The notes: generated from the sequence alone by a model not told the origin. Counted from the stretch's first letter, positions 53,412 through 62,164 are shown. The stretch: DNA of 64,000 nucleotides from JAGVSR01 sp963742405 (GCA_963742405.1 CAVUMB010000003.1:124001-188000); one strand, 5' to 3'. Numbers and translations are program-made.

Positions 53412-53540
53412 TTAGTGAGTTGATTGCTCAGCAACCGGTGCGCCACCAAGCTTCATGGGTACCGGTGCAGCTTCTTCACGACGGCAAGCGCCAAGAGCAA
53501 CAGCGCCTAAGACCAAGGCCAATGTAATAATGTTCTTCAT
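53412..53540 (-). CDS. Small lipoprotein (42 aa)
   Basis: A very short but convincing gene. AGGGGG stands 8 bases before ATG 53540. The peptide opens MKNIITLALVLGAVALGAC, a complete lipoprotein signal with lipobox L16-G17-A18-C19, followed by about 23 polar residues ending EQSTH. The mature peptide has RREE after the lipidated cysteine and an Ala/Pro/Val-rich tail. It has its own strong terminator. Such entericidin-like or Rhizobiales small lipoproteins are often missed. Function unknown; it would sit in the cell envelope. Confidence 0.8.
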   Translation of the reverse strand: MKNIITLALVLGAVALGACRREEAAPVPMKLGGAPVAEQSTH

Positions 53541-54049
53541 ATAATGCCCCCTGTGGGATCGTTGCTGACAATTAGAGTTTAGCTCGATCTTTTGCCCCAG
53601 AATATGATTTTTGAAATAAAATCCCGATACGCGAAAGGGCGATGCTGGACGGACACAGTATTTTACACGTCCAGTGTTCGTGCGCCCCGTGCAATTGCGC
53701 TATGTCAATAGTCGAAAACTAACTGCCTATTCTCCCAATGCTCGTGGGCTATTAATGTGTGAATCTGTGAGCTTGTGAAAAATCTGTAGGAGGCAATGCG
53801 CGGCATAAAAATGGTCTCGCCATTGCCTCCCTCACTTTTGGCTGCAGCCCAATCATCTTTTCTGCTGAAGTCGCTGTTAAGCCAGCCGCTGCATCGCCCA
53901 GATACTGCTCTTTAAATAACGCTGATCGCCTTCAATCGTGCACAGTGACTTGCCCTGAAGGTAAGACCGCGACGTGTATTGGGGATTGCATGGCTTTGAG
54001 CTGATCTGCTACTTATTATTTCACATTTGTGACGTTGGGAGAATTCGCT
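53541..54049. other. Intergenic region with inverted repeats
   Basis: 509 bases of lower G+C between the lipoprotein start and the 54050 gene. It carries the 53789-53830 inverted repeat and a looser CTGGACG...CGTCCAG repeat near 53652-53682. A 39-codon ORF begins at 53796 inside the first repeat, but its ribosome site is only two bases from the ATG. Confidence 0.5.
53789..53830. repeat. Ten-base inverted repeat spanning a ribosome-site-like sequence
   Basis: GGAGGCAATG (53789-53798) and its exact complement CATTGCCTCC (53821-53830) are separated by 22 bases. The left arm holds GGAGG and an ATG. It could be a hairpin that hides a start site, or a terminator-like stem; CACTTTT follows. Confidence 0.7.
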
Positions 54050-54310
54050 ATGGATGGTTCGAGCACCGAGTTTGGCCTGAGTGCCGCTCGCCAGATCGTT
54101 CAAGCGAAAGAGCACGAATGGCCGCTTTATATCCAGCGGCTGCGTCTGGACAAAGAGTTGTCCGCAGTCACGCGTCAGCTCAATCGGTTGCTAGACCATC
54201 CAGAACACCGCCAACTGGCCATCGATGCGTTCAGACGAATTGGGCTCTGGCATGATGATTTAGTGGTGCCAAGGCGCGCGACGGATTTCATCAGCCTAGC
54301 CAAAAAGTGA
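54050..54310 (+). CDS. Small hypothetical protein (86 aa)
   Basis: GGGAG nine bases before ATG 54050 supports the start. The peptide is mostly helical and charged: AKEHEWPLYIQRLRLDKELS (about 20-39), then VTRQLNRLLDHPEHRQLAID with an EFGL opening. No cysteines, membrane segments or known motif. The DHPEHRQLAIDAFRRIGLW segment hints at a compact helical domain. Convergent with the 54423-54641 gene. Unrecognised; base composition is somewhat lower in G+C than in the core regions. Confidence 0.55.
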   Translation: MDGSSTEFGLSAARQIVQAKEHEWPLYIQRLRLDKELSAVTRQLNRLLDHPEHRQLAIDAFRRIGLWHDDLVVPRRATDFISLAKK

Positions 54311-54422
54311 TTGTCTGGCACCCTCCGTACTCTCCAGCTGCTCGTCTCGAGCTGCTCGTCTCGATCCCTGCTAGAAGTCGATTTTGAAGCTGACGTGGCA
54401 CAACACTCAAGGGATAGCGAAT

Positions 54423-54641
54423 TCACTTGTCGTTGGCGGCAAAAGAGCTCAATCGGCGCCATTCCATATAGGGTCGAAGTTCTGTGATTTGGCCGTCTGA
54501 TAGCTGCACCAGCGGCCAAGCGTCAGAACGCCACTCGACAACCTGACCAATCACCCACCGTGGTCGCATTTCTTCCAAACTGGTCGTGTGAAAGGTCTTG
54601 AACTTTATTTCCACCAATTCTCGAAACTGAAGGGTGTCCAT
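54423..54641 (-). CDS. Small hypothetical protein (72 aa)
   Basis: GGAG lies about eight bases before ATG 54641. The peptide reads MDTLQFRELVEIKFKTFHTT and continues with MRPRWVIGQVVEWRSDAWPL and LSDGQITELRPYMEWRRL, a likely all-beta fold rich in Trp. The DGQ..ELRPYMEWR end resembles small ligand-binding or RNA-binding beta barrels but matches no family I can name. It begins 72 bases after the 31-aa membrane peptide on the same strand and may be co-transcribed. Confidence 0.55.
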   Translation of the reverse strand: MDTLQFRELVEIKFKTFHTTSLEEMRPRWVIGQVVEWRSDAWPLVQLSDGQITELRPYMEWRRLSSFAANDK

Positions 54642-54713
54642 TGCTGCTCTCCATCCTGTGCCGCGCAGTGCGGTTGATGAGCAAGCAAGCGGGCAAACGT
54701 GCCTGTTGCTTCG

Positions 54714-54809
54714 CTAGGGCATGCGAAAGCCATCGTCATAAAGCTTCATCATCAAGAGCAAAATGTTGATGATGACGAGTGGCCAGTAGCTGACAAGAAA
54801 ATCAATCAT
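54714..54809 (-). CDS. Very small membrane protein (31 aa)
   Basis: A strong ribosome site (GGAAGG) is seven bases before ATG 54809. The peptide opens MIDFLVSYWPLVIINILLLM and ends MKLYDDGFRMP, that is, one membrane helix (about 4-21) with a short charged C-terminus. The combination of a good ribosome site, an exact helix length and a stop soon after argues for a real small inner-membrane protein. Upstream of the 72-aa gene on the same strand. Function unknown. Confidence 0.6.
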   Translation of the reverse strand: MIDFLVSYWPLVIINILLLMMKLYDDGFRMP

Positions 54810-55166
54810 TGAGCAGCCTTCCGCATTGGCGATTAGCAAGTTACGCCTCTTTCTTGACGGTTTCGCGAAGGTTTGCAGCAGCGATCTTTCGGTGCCGAAG
54901 CCACTAGACGCTGCTGGGCCTCAGCGTCGGCCGCCGTGCATCACTGCGTGGTGCTGAGCGCGCTTTGTCCAGCCATCATCTGCACGTCGTGAACGAACCA
55001 ACACCCCGAAGTACGTTCAGCCAATGATTGCGAGTCGGCCTGAACAACTCGAGCAACTTGCAGATCGACTACGAGTCTCTCAAGCGGGATTGTTGCCAAC
55101 GTTTGTGACAGTGGATCTTCGTTGGTTGGACTTGCCATTTGCGAGCAACCGAATTTTTATACTCGT
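54810..55166. other. Region with one doubtful small ORF
   Basis: 357 bases between the 31-aa membrane gene and the NUDIX start. A 65-codon minus-strand ORF (54941-55138, beginning MASPTNEDPLSQTLATIPLE) reads like a soluble peptide but lacks a good ribosome site. It would be divergent from the NUDIX gene. Confidence 0.35.
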
Positions 55167-55670
55167 ATGAAACCTTTGAAGCAGGTCGGAGCGCTTTGCG
55201 TTTGCGAAGCCGATGACGAGACACCGCTCATTCTACTTGTAACATCCCGCGACACGGGCCGTTGGGTAATCCCAAAGGGATGGCCAGCAAAGCGTATGAA
55301 AGCCCATGAAGCGGCCGCGCGGGAAGCCATGGAAGAAGGTGGAGTTGTGGGGAAAATTGAGACCAGGCCGATTGGGAGCTTCAAGTATCAAAGACCGCAT
55401 CAGAACGGGGATCAGTTGCACACTGTATCGGTCTTCTTGCTTGCTGTGCGGTCATCATTCGAGCATTGGCCAGAGGAAGCGGAGCGTAAACGCGCATGGT
55501 TTTCTATTTCCGCCGCCGCACGACTGGTTGCTGAGCCAGAACTGCGGAGCCTTATCAGCGGGATCGGAATGCTGACAGTGCATACGAAATGGCGCTGCGT
55601 TTCAGATTTAGCCACGTCGCCTGTTCGTAACCCTCAGGCACGCATCAACGTAGCCACAGGCGAACAATGA
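55167..55670 (+). CDS. NUDIX hydrolase (diphosphoinositol-polyphosphatase-like)
   Basis: From ATG 55167, 167 aa. The NUDIX box is PKGWPAKRMKAHEAAAREAM followed by EEGG, with the catalytic glutamates of REAMEE. The short spacing GWP in place of the classical GG is seen in the DIPP branch, which acts on diphosphoinositol polyphosphates or dinucleoside polyphosphates. FKYQRPHQNGDQLHTVSVFL follows. The last 35 residues are polar and unlike the family. The gene lies in the A+T-richer stretch and has no operon partner. Confidence 0.85.
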   Translation: MKPLKQVGALCVCEADDETPLILLVTSRDTGRWVIPKGWPAKRMKAHEAAAREAMEEGGVVGKIETRPIGSFKYQRPHQNGDQLHTVSVFLLAVRSSFEHWPEEAERKRAWFSISAAARLVAEPELRSLISGIGMLTVHTKWRCVSDLATSPVRNPQARINVATGEQ

Positions 55671-55983
55671 TTTGAGCAGGGTGCACCGCATAGCGGCCAA
55701 CAAGTGATTGTGAATAAAAAGCGGTAAGCCACACCCACCCGCCGGCTGGTCCGGAAGTCAGAGCAAAGCGGACGACAGTTCAGGTTTCCCGGCTCGACGC
55801 TTTTGGCCCAAAGCAGCCGCTGCTTACTTGGCGGCTTCTGTAGGTGAAGCAGACATCAAGTTGGGGCTGCTAGGCAGTCGCCGATCGGGCCGCTCGAAGT
55901 CCGCCTCCTCTACCTTGCGTCATAAGCGGGAGTACCGCGGCGGTGGGAGACGTGCCGCCGCGGTTTTGGTGGCGGGTTCTGTT
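55671..55983. other. Gene-free region
   Basis: 313 bases between the NUDIX and katG ends, so both transcripts run into it. A CCGCGGCGG/CCGCCGCGG hairpin (55935-55963) has TTTTGG on its plus-strand side and may end the NUDIX transcript. Nothing else stands out. Confidence 0.5.
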
Positions 55984-58221
55984 TTACGTGCGGTCGAGGT
56001 TCATGACTTTGGTCCAGGCCTTGATGAAGTCCTGCTCGAACTTGGCGCGGCCATCGTCGGCTGCGTAGACTTCAGAGAGCGCGCGCAACTCCGAATGTGC
56101 GCCGAAGATCAGATCGACGGGCGTGGCCGTCCATTTGGCTTTGCCCGTCGCGCGGTCTTGTCCTTCGTAGAGGCCCTCGGTCTTGGCCGACTTGGTCCAC
56201 TTCGTCGACATATCCAGCAGATTGACAAAATAATCGGCGCTCAATGTTCCCGGACGGTTGGTCAGCACGCCATTTGTCGATTCTGCCGTGTTGGCGTTGA
56301 TGGCGCGCAGGCCGCCGAGCAGAACCGTCATCTCCGGGACCGTGAGGGTCAATAGGTTGGCGCGCTCGACCAGCATCTCGACCGGCGACAGGCGGTTGCC
56401 CTCGCCGAAGTAGTTGCGGAAGCCATCGGCGTGCGGCTCCAGTGCTGCGAAGGACGCCGCATCGGTCTGCTCGGGCGTGGCGTCCATGCGTCCGGGCGTG
56501 AACGGAACCTGCACCTCCGACCCGGCCTGCTTGGCGGCCTGTTCGATGCCGGCCGCACCGCCGAGGACGATCAAATCAGCGAGGGAGATTTTCTTGCCGC
56601 CGGTCTGGTTTGCGTTCTGGGCCTCGTTGAAGGCTTTCTGGGTCGCTTCGAGGCTCGCCAGCACCTTGGCCAGTTCCTTGGGGTTGTTGACCGTCCCAGT
56701 CCTTTTGCGGGGCAAGACGGATGCGTGCGCCGTTGGCGCCGCCGCGCCTATCGGTGCCGCGATAGCTGGCCGCCGACGCCCAGGCCGTGCGCACCAACTC
56801 GGCCGGGGTCAGGCCCGAGGCCATGATCATCGTTTTCAGGCTGGCGATGTCCGTGAGTCGACCAGGGGATGATCGGCCGCCAGAATGGGGTCCTGCCAGA
56901 TCAGGTCCTCGGTCGGGGCGAGGCTGCCCAGATAGCGGGTGCGGTGACCCAGGTCGCGATGCGTGAGCTTGAACCAGGCGCGCGCGAAGGCGTCGCCCAG
57001 CTCTTCGGGGTTTTTCTGATAGCGCTGCGCGATGACCTGATAGCTCGGGTCGAACTTCAGGGCGAGATCGGTGGTGAACATGATCGGCGCGTGGCGCTTG
57101 GTTGCGTCGTGCGCGTCGGGGACGAGTTCTTTGGCGGCGGGGTCTTTGGGAATCCACTGGATGGCGCCGGCGGGGGATTTGGTTTGCACCCACTCGAATG
57201 TGAAGAGGTTGTCGAGATACTGTTGCGACCAGGCGGCGGGGCTCGCCGACCATGCGCCTTCCAGGCCGCTTGAGATGGTGTCGGCGCCTTTGCCCGAACC
57301 GCACTTGTTCGCCCAGCCAAGTCCCTGCTGCTCGATGGTGGCGGCGGCCGGCTCGACGCCGACGCACTTGTCGGGCTTGCGGGCACCATGGGCCTTGCCG
57401 AAGGTGTGTCCGCCGGCAATCAGAGCCACGGTTTCGGCATCGTTCATGGCCATGCGGCCGAACGTTTCGCGGATGTCGCGCGCGGCGGCCAGGGGATCGG
57501 GCTTGCCGTTGGGGCCTTCGGGGTTGACGTAAATGAGGCCGAGCTGGACGGCGCCGAGGGGCTTTTGCAATTTGCGGTCGCCGCTGTAGCGCTCATCGGC
57601 GAGGAATTTTTTCTCCGGACCCCAGTAGACCATGTCGGGTTCCCAGTCGTCGCGACGGCCGCCGGCGAAGCCGAAGGTTTTCAGGCCCATCGATTCGATG
57701 GCGACGGTGCCGGTCAGAACCATCAGGTCGGCCCAGGAAATCTTGCGGCCGTATTTCTGCTTGAGGGGCCAGAGCAGGCGGCGCGCCTTGTCGAGGCTGA
57801 CGTTGTCGGGCCAGCTGTTGAGTGGTTCGAAGCGAATCTGGCCGCCGTCGGAGCCGCCGCGGCCGTCGCCGATGCGATACGTGCCCGAGCTGTGCCAGGC
57901 GAGGCGGATGAAGAACGGGCCGTAGTTGCCGTAGTCGGCGGGCCACCAATCCTGGGACGTGGTGAGCAGCGATTGAATGTCTTTTTTCAGAACCGCGAGA
58001 TCGATGGAGTTGAATTCAGCGGCGTAGTCGAAGTTCTGGCCGAGGGGATTTGACTCGGCGGCGTGCTGGCGAAGGGGGCGGAGGTCGAGCCGTTCGGGCC
58101 ACCACTCCTGGTTCGTCTTGCCCGTTGATTGCGCGAAGGCTGAGGCGGGGAGCATCGTCATGGGCGCAAGCCCGGCTGTCAGCGCCAACACGACAACAGA
58201 TGTTTTGAGCACGCGATTCAC
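55984..58221 (-). CDS. katG: Exported catalase-peroxidase, two frameshifts as sequenced
   Basis: Bifunctional heme enzyme destroying hydrogen peroxide. From GTG 58221 the protein starts VNRVLKTSVVVLALTAG and has a cleavable signal ending ASAFAQ, so it is periplasmic, unlike most KatG. The distal triad is in IRLAWHSSGTYRIGDGRGG, the proximal heme histidine in AGGHTFGKAHGA, and the crosslink tyrosine in LIYVNPEGPNG. One missing base near 56851 (after ADHPLVDS) and one extra base near 56691 (at QKDW/VNNPKELAKVL) split the C-terminal half. The repaired protein is about 745 aa. Confidence 0.9.
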
Positions 58222-58423
58222 TCCCAAATTTTTTTGTGGTTCTCCTCCGTGAGCATCATTGAGGTTGGGACAGGCAGCAATGCACTGATGCGGTATCGAC
58301 ATGCTGCAAGGTTTGCATCGTCAGGCGTGCAGAGGCTTTCATCGAACTGTCATGCCAAACGACGGCGCAGCGAGCGTGCGCGCATGGTGAGATAGCCGGC
58401 GGCTTTGTAGGATTGCGGGTCGC

Positions 58424-59461
58424 TCAGGGGTGCCACGGCTCGGACGCATCGCCGTCGGGATTTTCGTCGATGTCCTTTTTGGTGATCTCCCGCGCGATGG
58501 CGAAAAGGGCGTCGCGGACGCCTTGTCCCGAGACAGCCGAGAGCGTCAGCGGTTTTTTGCGCGCGGCTTTTTTCAAGGCTTCGAAGCGTTCGACGAGTGT
58601 CGCATCATCGAGGGCGTCGCATTTCGACAGCGCAACGATCTCTTTCTTGCCGGCGAGTTCGGAGCTGTAGGCCTTGAGTTCGCGGCGGACGACGCGATAG
58701 TCCTCCGCGACATCGGCGGAGGTTGCGTCGACGAGGTGGAGTAGAACGCGGCAACGCTCGACATGGCCAAGGAAGCGATCGCCGAGGCCGGCGCCTTCAT
58801 GCGCGCCTTCGATCAAGCCGGGAATGTCAGCCAGAACGAAGTCGGCTGATCCGGCACGGATAACGCCGAGGTTGGGATGCAGCGTCGTGAAGGGATAGTC
58901 GGCGATTTTCGGTTTGGCCGATGAGACGGTGGCAAGGAATGTCGACTTGCCCGCATTCGGCAGCCCGACGAGACCGGCGTCCGCGATCAGTTTCAGGCGT
59001 AGCCAGATCGTGAACTCATCGCCCGGCAGTCCCGGATTGGCGTGGCGCGGCGCCTGGTTGGTGGCGCTCTTGAAGTGGGCGTTGCCAAAGCCGCCATTGC
59101 CGCCCCGGGCGATGAGGACCCGGTCGCCTGGATTGGTCAGGTCGGCGAGGACGGTTTCCTGGTCTTCGGCGAGAACTTCGGTGCCGGGCGGAACCTTGAT
59201 GATGACATTCTTGCCGTTGGCGCCGGCCCGGTTGCGGCCCATGCCATTGACGCCGCGATCGGCCTTGAAGTGCTGCTGGTAGCGATAGTCGATGAGCGTA
59301 TTCAAATTTTGAACGCACTCGATCCATACGTCGCCACCTTTGCCGCCGTCGCCGCCGTCGGGCCCGCCGAACTCGATGAACTTCTCGCGCCGAAAGCTGA
59401 TGCAGCCGGTGCCGCCGTCGCCGGCCTTAATGTAGATTTTCGCCAGATCGAGAAACTTCAT
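58424..59461 (-). CDS. obgE: GTPase ObgE/CgtA
   Basis: Essential ribosome-assembly and stress GTPase. The 345-aa product has the glycine-rich Obg fold (residues 1-158, with GGDGGKGGDVWIE and GGNGGFGNAHFKS), then a G domain with G1 GLPNAGKST (about 166-174), G3 DIPGLIEGA and G4 SKCD. The C-terminus is short and acidic. ATG 59461 overlaps the GNAT stop (ATGA). The unit GNAT-obgE lies downstream of rplU-rpmA, the common bacterial order with GNAT inserted between. Confidence 0.95.
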   Translation of the reverse strand: MKFLDLAKIYIKAGDGGTGCISFRREKFIEFGGPDGGDGGKGGDVWIECVQNLNTLIDYRYQQHFKADRGVNGMGRNRAGANGKNVIIKVPPGTEVLAEDQETVLADLTNPGDRVLIARGGNGGFGNAHFKSATNQAPRHANPGLPGDEFTIWLRLKLIADAGLVGLPNAGKSTFLATVSSAKPKIADYPFTTLHPNLGVIRAGSADFVLADIPGLIEGAHEGAGLGDRFLGHVERCRVLLHLVDATSADVAEDYRVVRRELKAYSSELAGKKEIVALSKCDALDDATLVERFEALKKAARKKPLTLSAVSGQGVRDALFAIAREITKKDIDENPDGDASEPWHP

Positions 59462-59982
59462 GCCGCGCCTCGCCAGAGGAAAGCGGTCATCGGGCGCTTT
59501 CGTTCATAAATGATGGTGTCGACTTCGGCGCGGCGCGCAAGGCAGAAGGCCTTGTTGACGCCGACACAGCGGAAGCCCAATTTTTCGATGACGCGAGCCG
59601 AGGCTGCGTTGTCGATGAAGTGACAGCACGTCAACTTCTGCACGCGCGCAACCTTGTAGGCGTGGCGCATAACGGTTTCGGCCGCTTCCGTGACGAAGCC
59701 CTGGCCCCACCAAGGTTTGCCGATCCAATAGCCGAGTTCAGCGGAGCGGTCTTTGGAATCGACCGTGTAGCCAATCAGGCCGATCAAATAATTGTCGTGT
59801 TCGATCCCGCGCACAAACTCGTTGTCTTCGATGCCGCGAATCCATTCCTCGGCATCGAATTCGGTATAGGGATGCGGCAGGCGGGCCGTCATGCGGGCAA
59901 CGTCGATGTCGCCGGCCAGGACCGCAATGCGGCGCGCGTCGGCGTGGTTCAACTCCCGCAGGATCAGTCGCTTTGTACGCAT
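59458..59982 (-). CDS. GNAT-family acetyltransferase (RimJ/RimL-like)
   Basis: From ATG 59982, 174 aa, opening MRTKRLILRELNHADARRIA as in many RimJ/RimL-like enzymes. The acetyl-CoA loop is near ELGYWIGKPWWGQGFVTEAA, and NAASARVIEKLGFRCVG marks the C-terminal part. The target is unknown, perhaps a ribosomal protein given its place between rpmA and obgE (inference). An ATG at 60024 would add 14 residues. It overlaps obgE by four bases. Confidence 0.85.
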   Translation of the reverse strand: MRTKRLILRELNHADARRIAVLAGDIDVARMTARLPHPYTEFDAEEWIRGIEDNEFVRGIEHDNYLIGLIGYTVDSKDRSAELGYWIGKPWWGQGFVTEAAETVMRHAYKVARVQKLTCCHFIDNAASARVIEKLGFRCVGVNKAFCLARRAEVDTIIYERKRPMTAFLWRGAA

Positions 59983-60059
59983 CGGTGTCGGTCGAAACTC
60001 GTGGGCTACGAGACATAAGGACATCGAGGCAGGCCGCCAGCCTAGCGCAGAAATGCAAC

Positions 60060-60088
60060 GAGGGGAGACGCTTCTCGCATCTCCCCTC
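60060..60088 (-). terminator. Hairpin after rpmA
   Basis: GAGGGGAGA (60060-60068) with TCTCCCCTC (60080-60088), 27 bases beyond the rpmA stop. The T-run on the minus strand is poor, so termination may be partial and allow read-through into the GNAT-obgE genes. Confidence 0.5.
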
Positions 60089-60114
60089 GGCATGATCATC
60101 GTCGGCTACCGGAT

Positions 60115-60388
60115 TTATTCGGCAGCTTCGGCAACAGGCGGCGCGACCGAAATGTAGGTCCGGCCATTGCCCTTGGCCTTGAACTCGACCGTGCCCTCGA
60201 TCAGGGCGAAGATCGTGTGATCGGTGCCCATGCCGACGTTCTTGCCGGGATGCCACTTGGTGCCGCGTTGCCGGCACGAGGATGTTGCCGGGAATGACGT
60301 GCTCACCGCCGTACTTCTTGATGCCGAGGCGCTTGCTTTCGGAATCGCGGCCGTTACGCGTCGAACCGCCTGCTTTCTTTTGTGCCAT
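60115..60388 (-). CDS. rpmA: 50S ribosomal protein L27, one frameshift as sequenced
   Basis: Core ribosomal protein near the peptidyl-transferase centre. The N-terminal part MAQKKAGGSTRNGRDSESKR then YGGEHVIPGNILV is in one frame; QRGTKWHPGKNVGMGTDHTI then VEFKAKGNGRTYISV in another. An extra base at 60273-60274 (GTGCCGG where GTGCGG is needed) separates them; removing it gives the conserved NILVRQRGTKWHPG and a normal L27 of about 90 aa. A frameshift here would probably be very harmful, so a sequence error is the simplest reading. Confidence 0.95.
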
Positions 60389-60445
60389 AGAAAAATCCTC
60401 GATGTCGGGCCGTGGCGTCCGCGCGGGAGCCTACGGGAAAAATAC

Positions 60446-60757
60446 TTAGCCAGTGATGCCGGTGATGCGGATCGTCGTCAGATCCTGACGATGGCCGATC
60501 TTGCGGCGCGAGTTCTTACGGCGGCGCTTGCGGAACGCGATCACCTTGGGGCCGCGTGTCTGCTCGACCAACTCGGCGGTGACCTTGGCGCCCGACAGAA
60601 ACGGCGTGCCGACCTTGATGTCGGCGCCGGCACCGACCAGGAGAACTTCGGCGAATTCGATCTTACCGTCGTCCGTTACGTCGATTTTTTCGACGGTGAG
60701 GACTTCGTCCTTGGCGACGCGATACTGCTTGCCGCCGGTCTTGATGACTGCGTACAT
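60446..60757 (-). CDS. rplU: 50S ribosomal protein L21
   Basis: 103 aa from ATG 60757. The opening MYAVIKTGGKQYRVAKDEVL and the basic IAFRKRRRKNSRRKIGHRQ segment are diagnostic. It is followed 57 bases later by rpmA, the universal rplU-rpmA order. The 241-base upstream region to the divergent amidohydrolase is G+C-rich with inverted repeats that may form a leader structure; I cannot match it to a known L21 leader. Confidence 0.96.
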   Translation of the reverse strand: MYAVIKTGGKQYRVAKDEVLTVEKIDVTDDGKIEFAEVLLVGAGADIKVGTPFLSGAKVTAELVEQTRGPKVIAFRKRRRKNSRRKIGHRQDLTTIRITGITG

Positions 60758-60998
60758 TCTGGCCTCTTTCCGCGCGTTGTTCCGCGCATTGGGTCTCATC
60801 CGCACCCTGTGGCGCCGCAAATGATGCGGACTTTCAATGGGTTGACCGTTAGGTCGACCAGAGCCTCGGGCGGCGACTTTTCGCGCGGGCGCCCGAAAAG
60901 GCCTCGCGTTCGGGGTGGTTATGGTCGAGGCAGGGTTTGGTGTCAACACGGCGGGGCTGAAATGAGCGTGTTGTTGGTGCACCGGCCGCGATATCACC

Positions 60999-62045
60999 GT
61001 GGCGCAGTTGCGTGCGGGTCGACCGGGCCTTGCCGCGTTTGCCGCGACCGTACCGCAGGTTATTCCGTTGCTGGTTGAAATCCCCGTCTTCGATTGTGGA
61101 ACGGACTTCCCCCTGGCAACGCTCACGGCCTACGCGGACAAGGCGCATGGGCTGCTTGATCTGGCGACCAATGGGGTCCCGCGCACCGCGCTGCGGCAAC
61201 TCGACCGCGTATCCAAAGCCTGGCTGACAAAGTGGGACAATGCGCACTTGCCGGAGATCGAAGCCATCGCGCAGAGTCTCGATCGACCCGGCGCGTATTT
61301 TTTCTCCGTCAACTACGAATGGGGCTGCACATGTCGCGTGGGGCCTTCGCCCGATGGGCGGAGCGCGCGTCTCATTCGGGTGCTCGATTGGAAAACGCCG
61401 GGTCTTGGACGCAATGTCATCGCAGCGCGCATCGCGGCGCCGGCAGGGCGGTACGTCACGCTGACGTGGCCCGGATACACCGGCGTACTGAGCGCAGTTG
61501 CGCCTGGGCGTTTTTCAGTGGCGCTCAATCAGGCTCCGATGCGCAACCCGGTCGGGCTTTTCTACCTCGATTGGGCTGCCAACCGACGGCGGGTGTGGAA
61601 CATGCCGCATGCGATGCCGGCGCATGTCTTACGGTCGGTGTGCGACGAAGCCTCGTCGTTCGAGGATGCCGTGCGCCGGTTGGCGGCGGAGCCGATTTCC
61701 ACTCCGGCAATTTTTTCAATTGCGGGACTGGCGCCGGATGAGACTGCCGTGATCGAGCGCAGCGAAACCGAGGCGCAGGTGCATCGCGGCGTGCAGGTTG
61801 CAGCGAACCATTGGCGGTCGCACGGATGGAGCGGGCATCCCCGTGGCGGGGACAGTGCTGGACGGGCAGCGATGCTCGCGGGAGTGGCGGCGGACCTGGA
61901 AACGGAATTCGAATGGTTGCGGCCGCCGGTGCTCAATCCTCGGACGCGGCTCAGCATGATTGCCGACGCGGGGCTGGGCAGATTCTCGGCGCAAGGGTTT
62001 GAGAATGAACGTGCTGCAACGCAAGTCTTGCATCTCGACATCTGA
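60999..62045 (+). CDS. Ntn-hydrolase of the acid ceramidase/choloylglycine-like family
   Basis: A 348-aa protein with the family centre YEWGCTCRVGPSPDG (about 106-120) followed by ARLIRVLDWKTPGLG. C110 would become the N-terminal nucleophile after self-cleavage, and R/D of RVLDW complete the amidase site. Such enzymes cleave linear amides of lipids or bile-acid-like conjugates. No signal peptide is visible. The GTG start at 60999 is the first in frame; the true N-terminus may differ. It is divergent from rplU. Substrate unknown. Confidence 0.75.
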   Translation: MAQLRAGRPGLAAFAATVPQVIPLLVEIPVFDCGTDFPLATLTAYADKAHGLLDLATNGVPRTALRQLDRVSKAWLTKWDNAHLPEIEAIAQSLDRPGAYFFSVNYEWGCTCRVGPSPDGRSARLIRVLDWKTPGLGRNVIAARIAAPAGRYVTLTWPGYTGVLSAVAPGRFSVALNQAPMRNPVGLFYLDWAANRRRVWNMPHAMPAHVLRSVCDEASSFEDAVRRLAAEPISTPAIFSIAGLAPDETAVIERSETEAQVHRGVQVAANHWRSHGWSGHPRGGDSAGRAAMLAGVAADLETEFEWLRPPVLNPRTRLSMIADAGLGRFSAQGFENERAATQVLHLDI

Positions 62046-62164
62046 GAATTCGGTCGGCTGTTAACCTCACGCAGTATGTTCCATGCGGAACATTGGATCG
62101 ACCGGGCGTATGATAGGGTGATGGCACTGATATTTCCGAACCGCTCCGCCCGCGAGTGTGGTCC

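Noticed and set aside
52199..55983. Integrated genomic island at tRNA-Ala
   Set aside because: No integrase and no direct repeat of the tRNA 3' end was found further on; left as a possible acquired stretch only.
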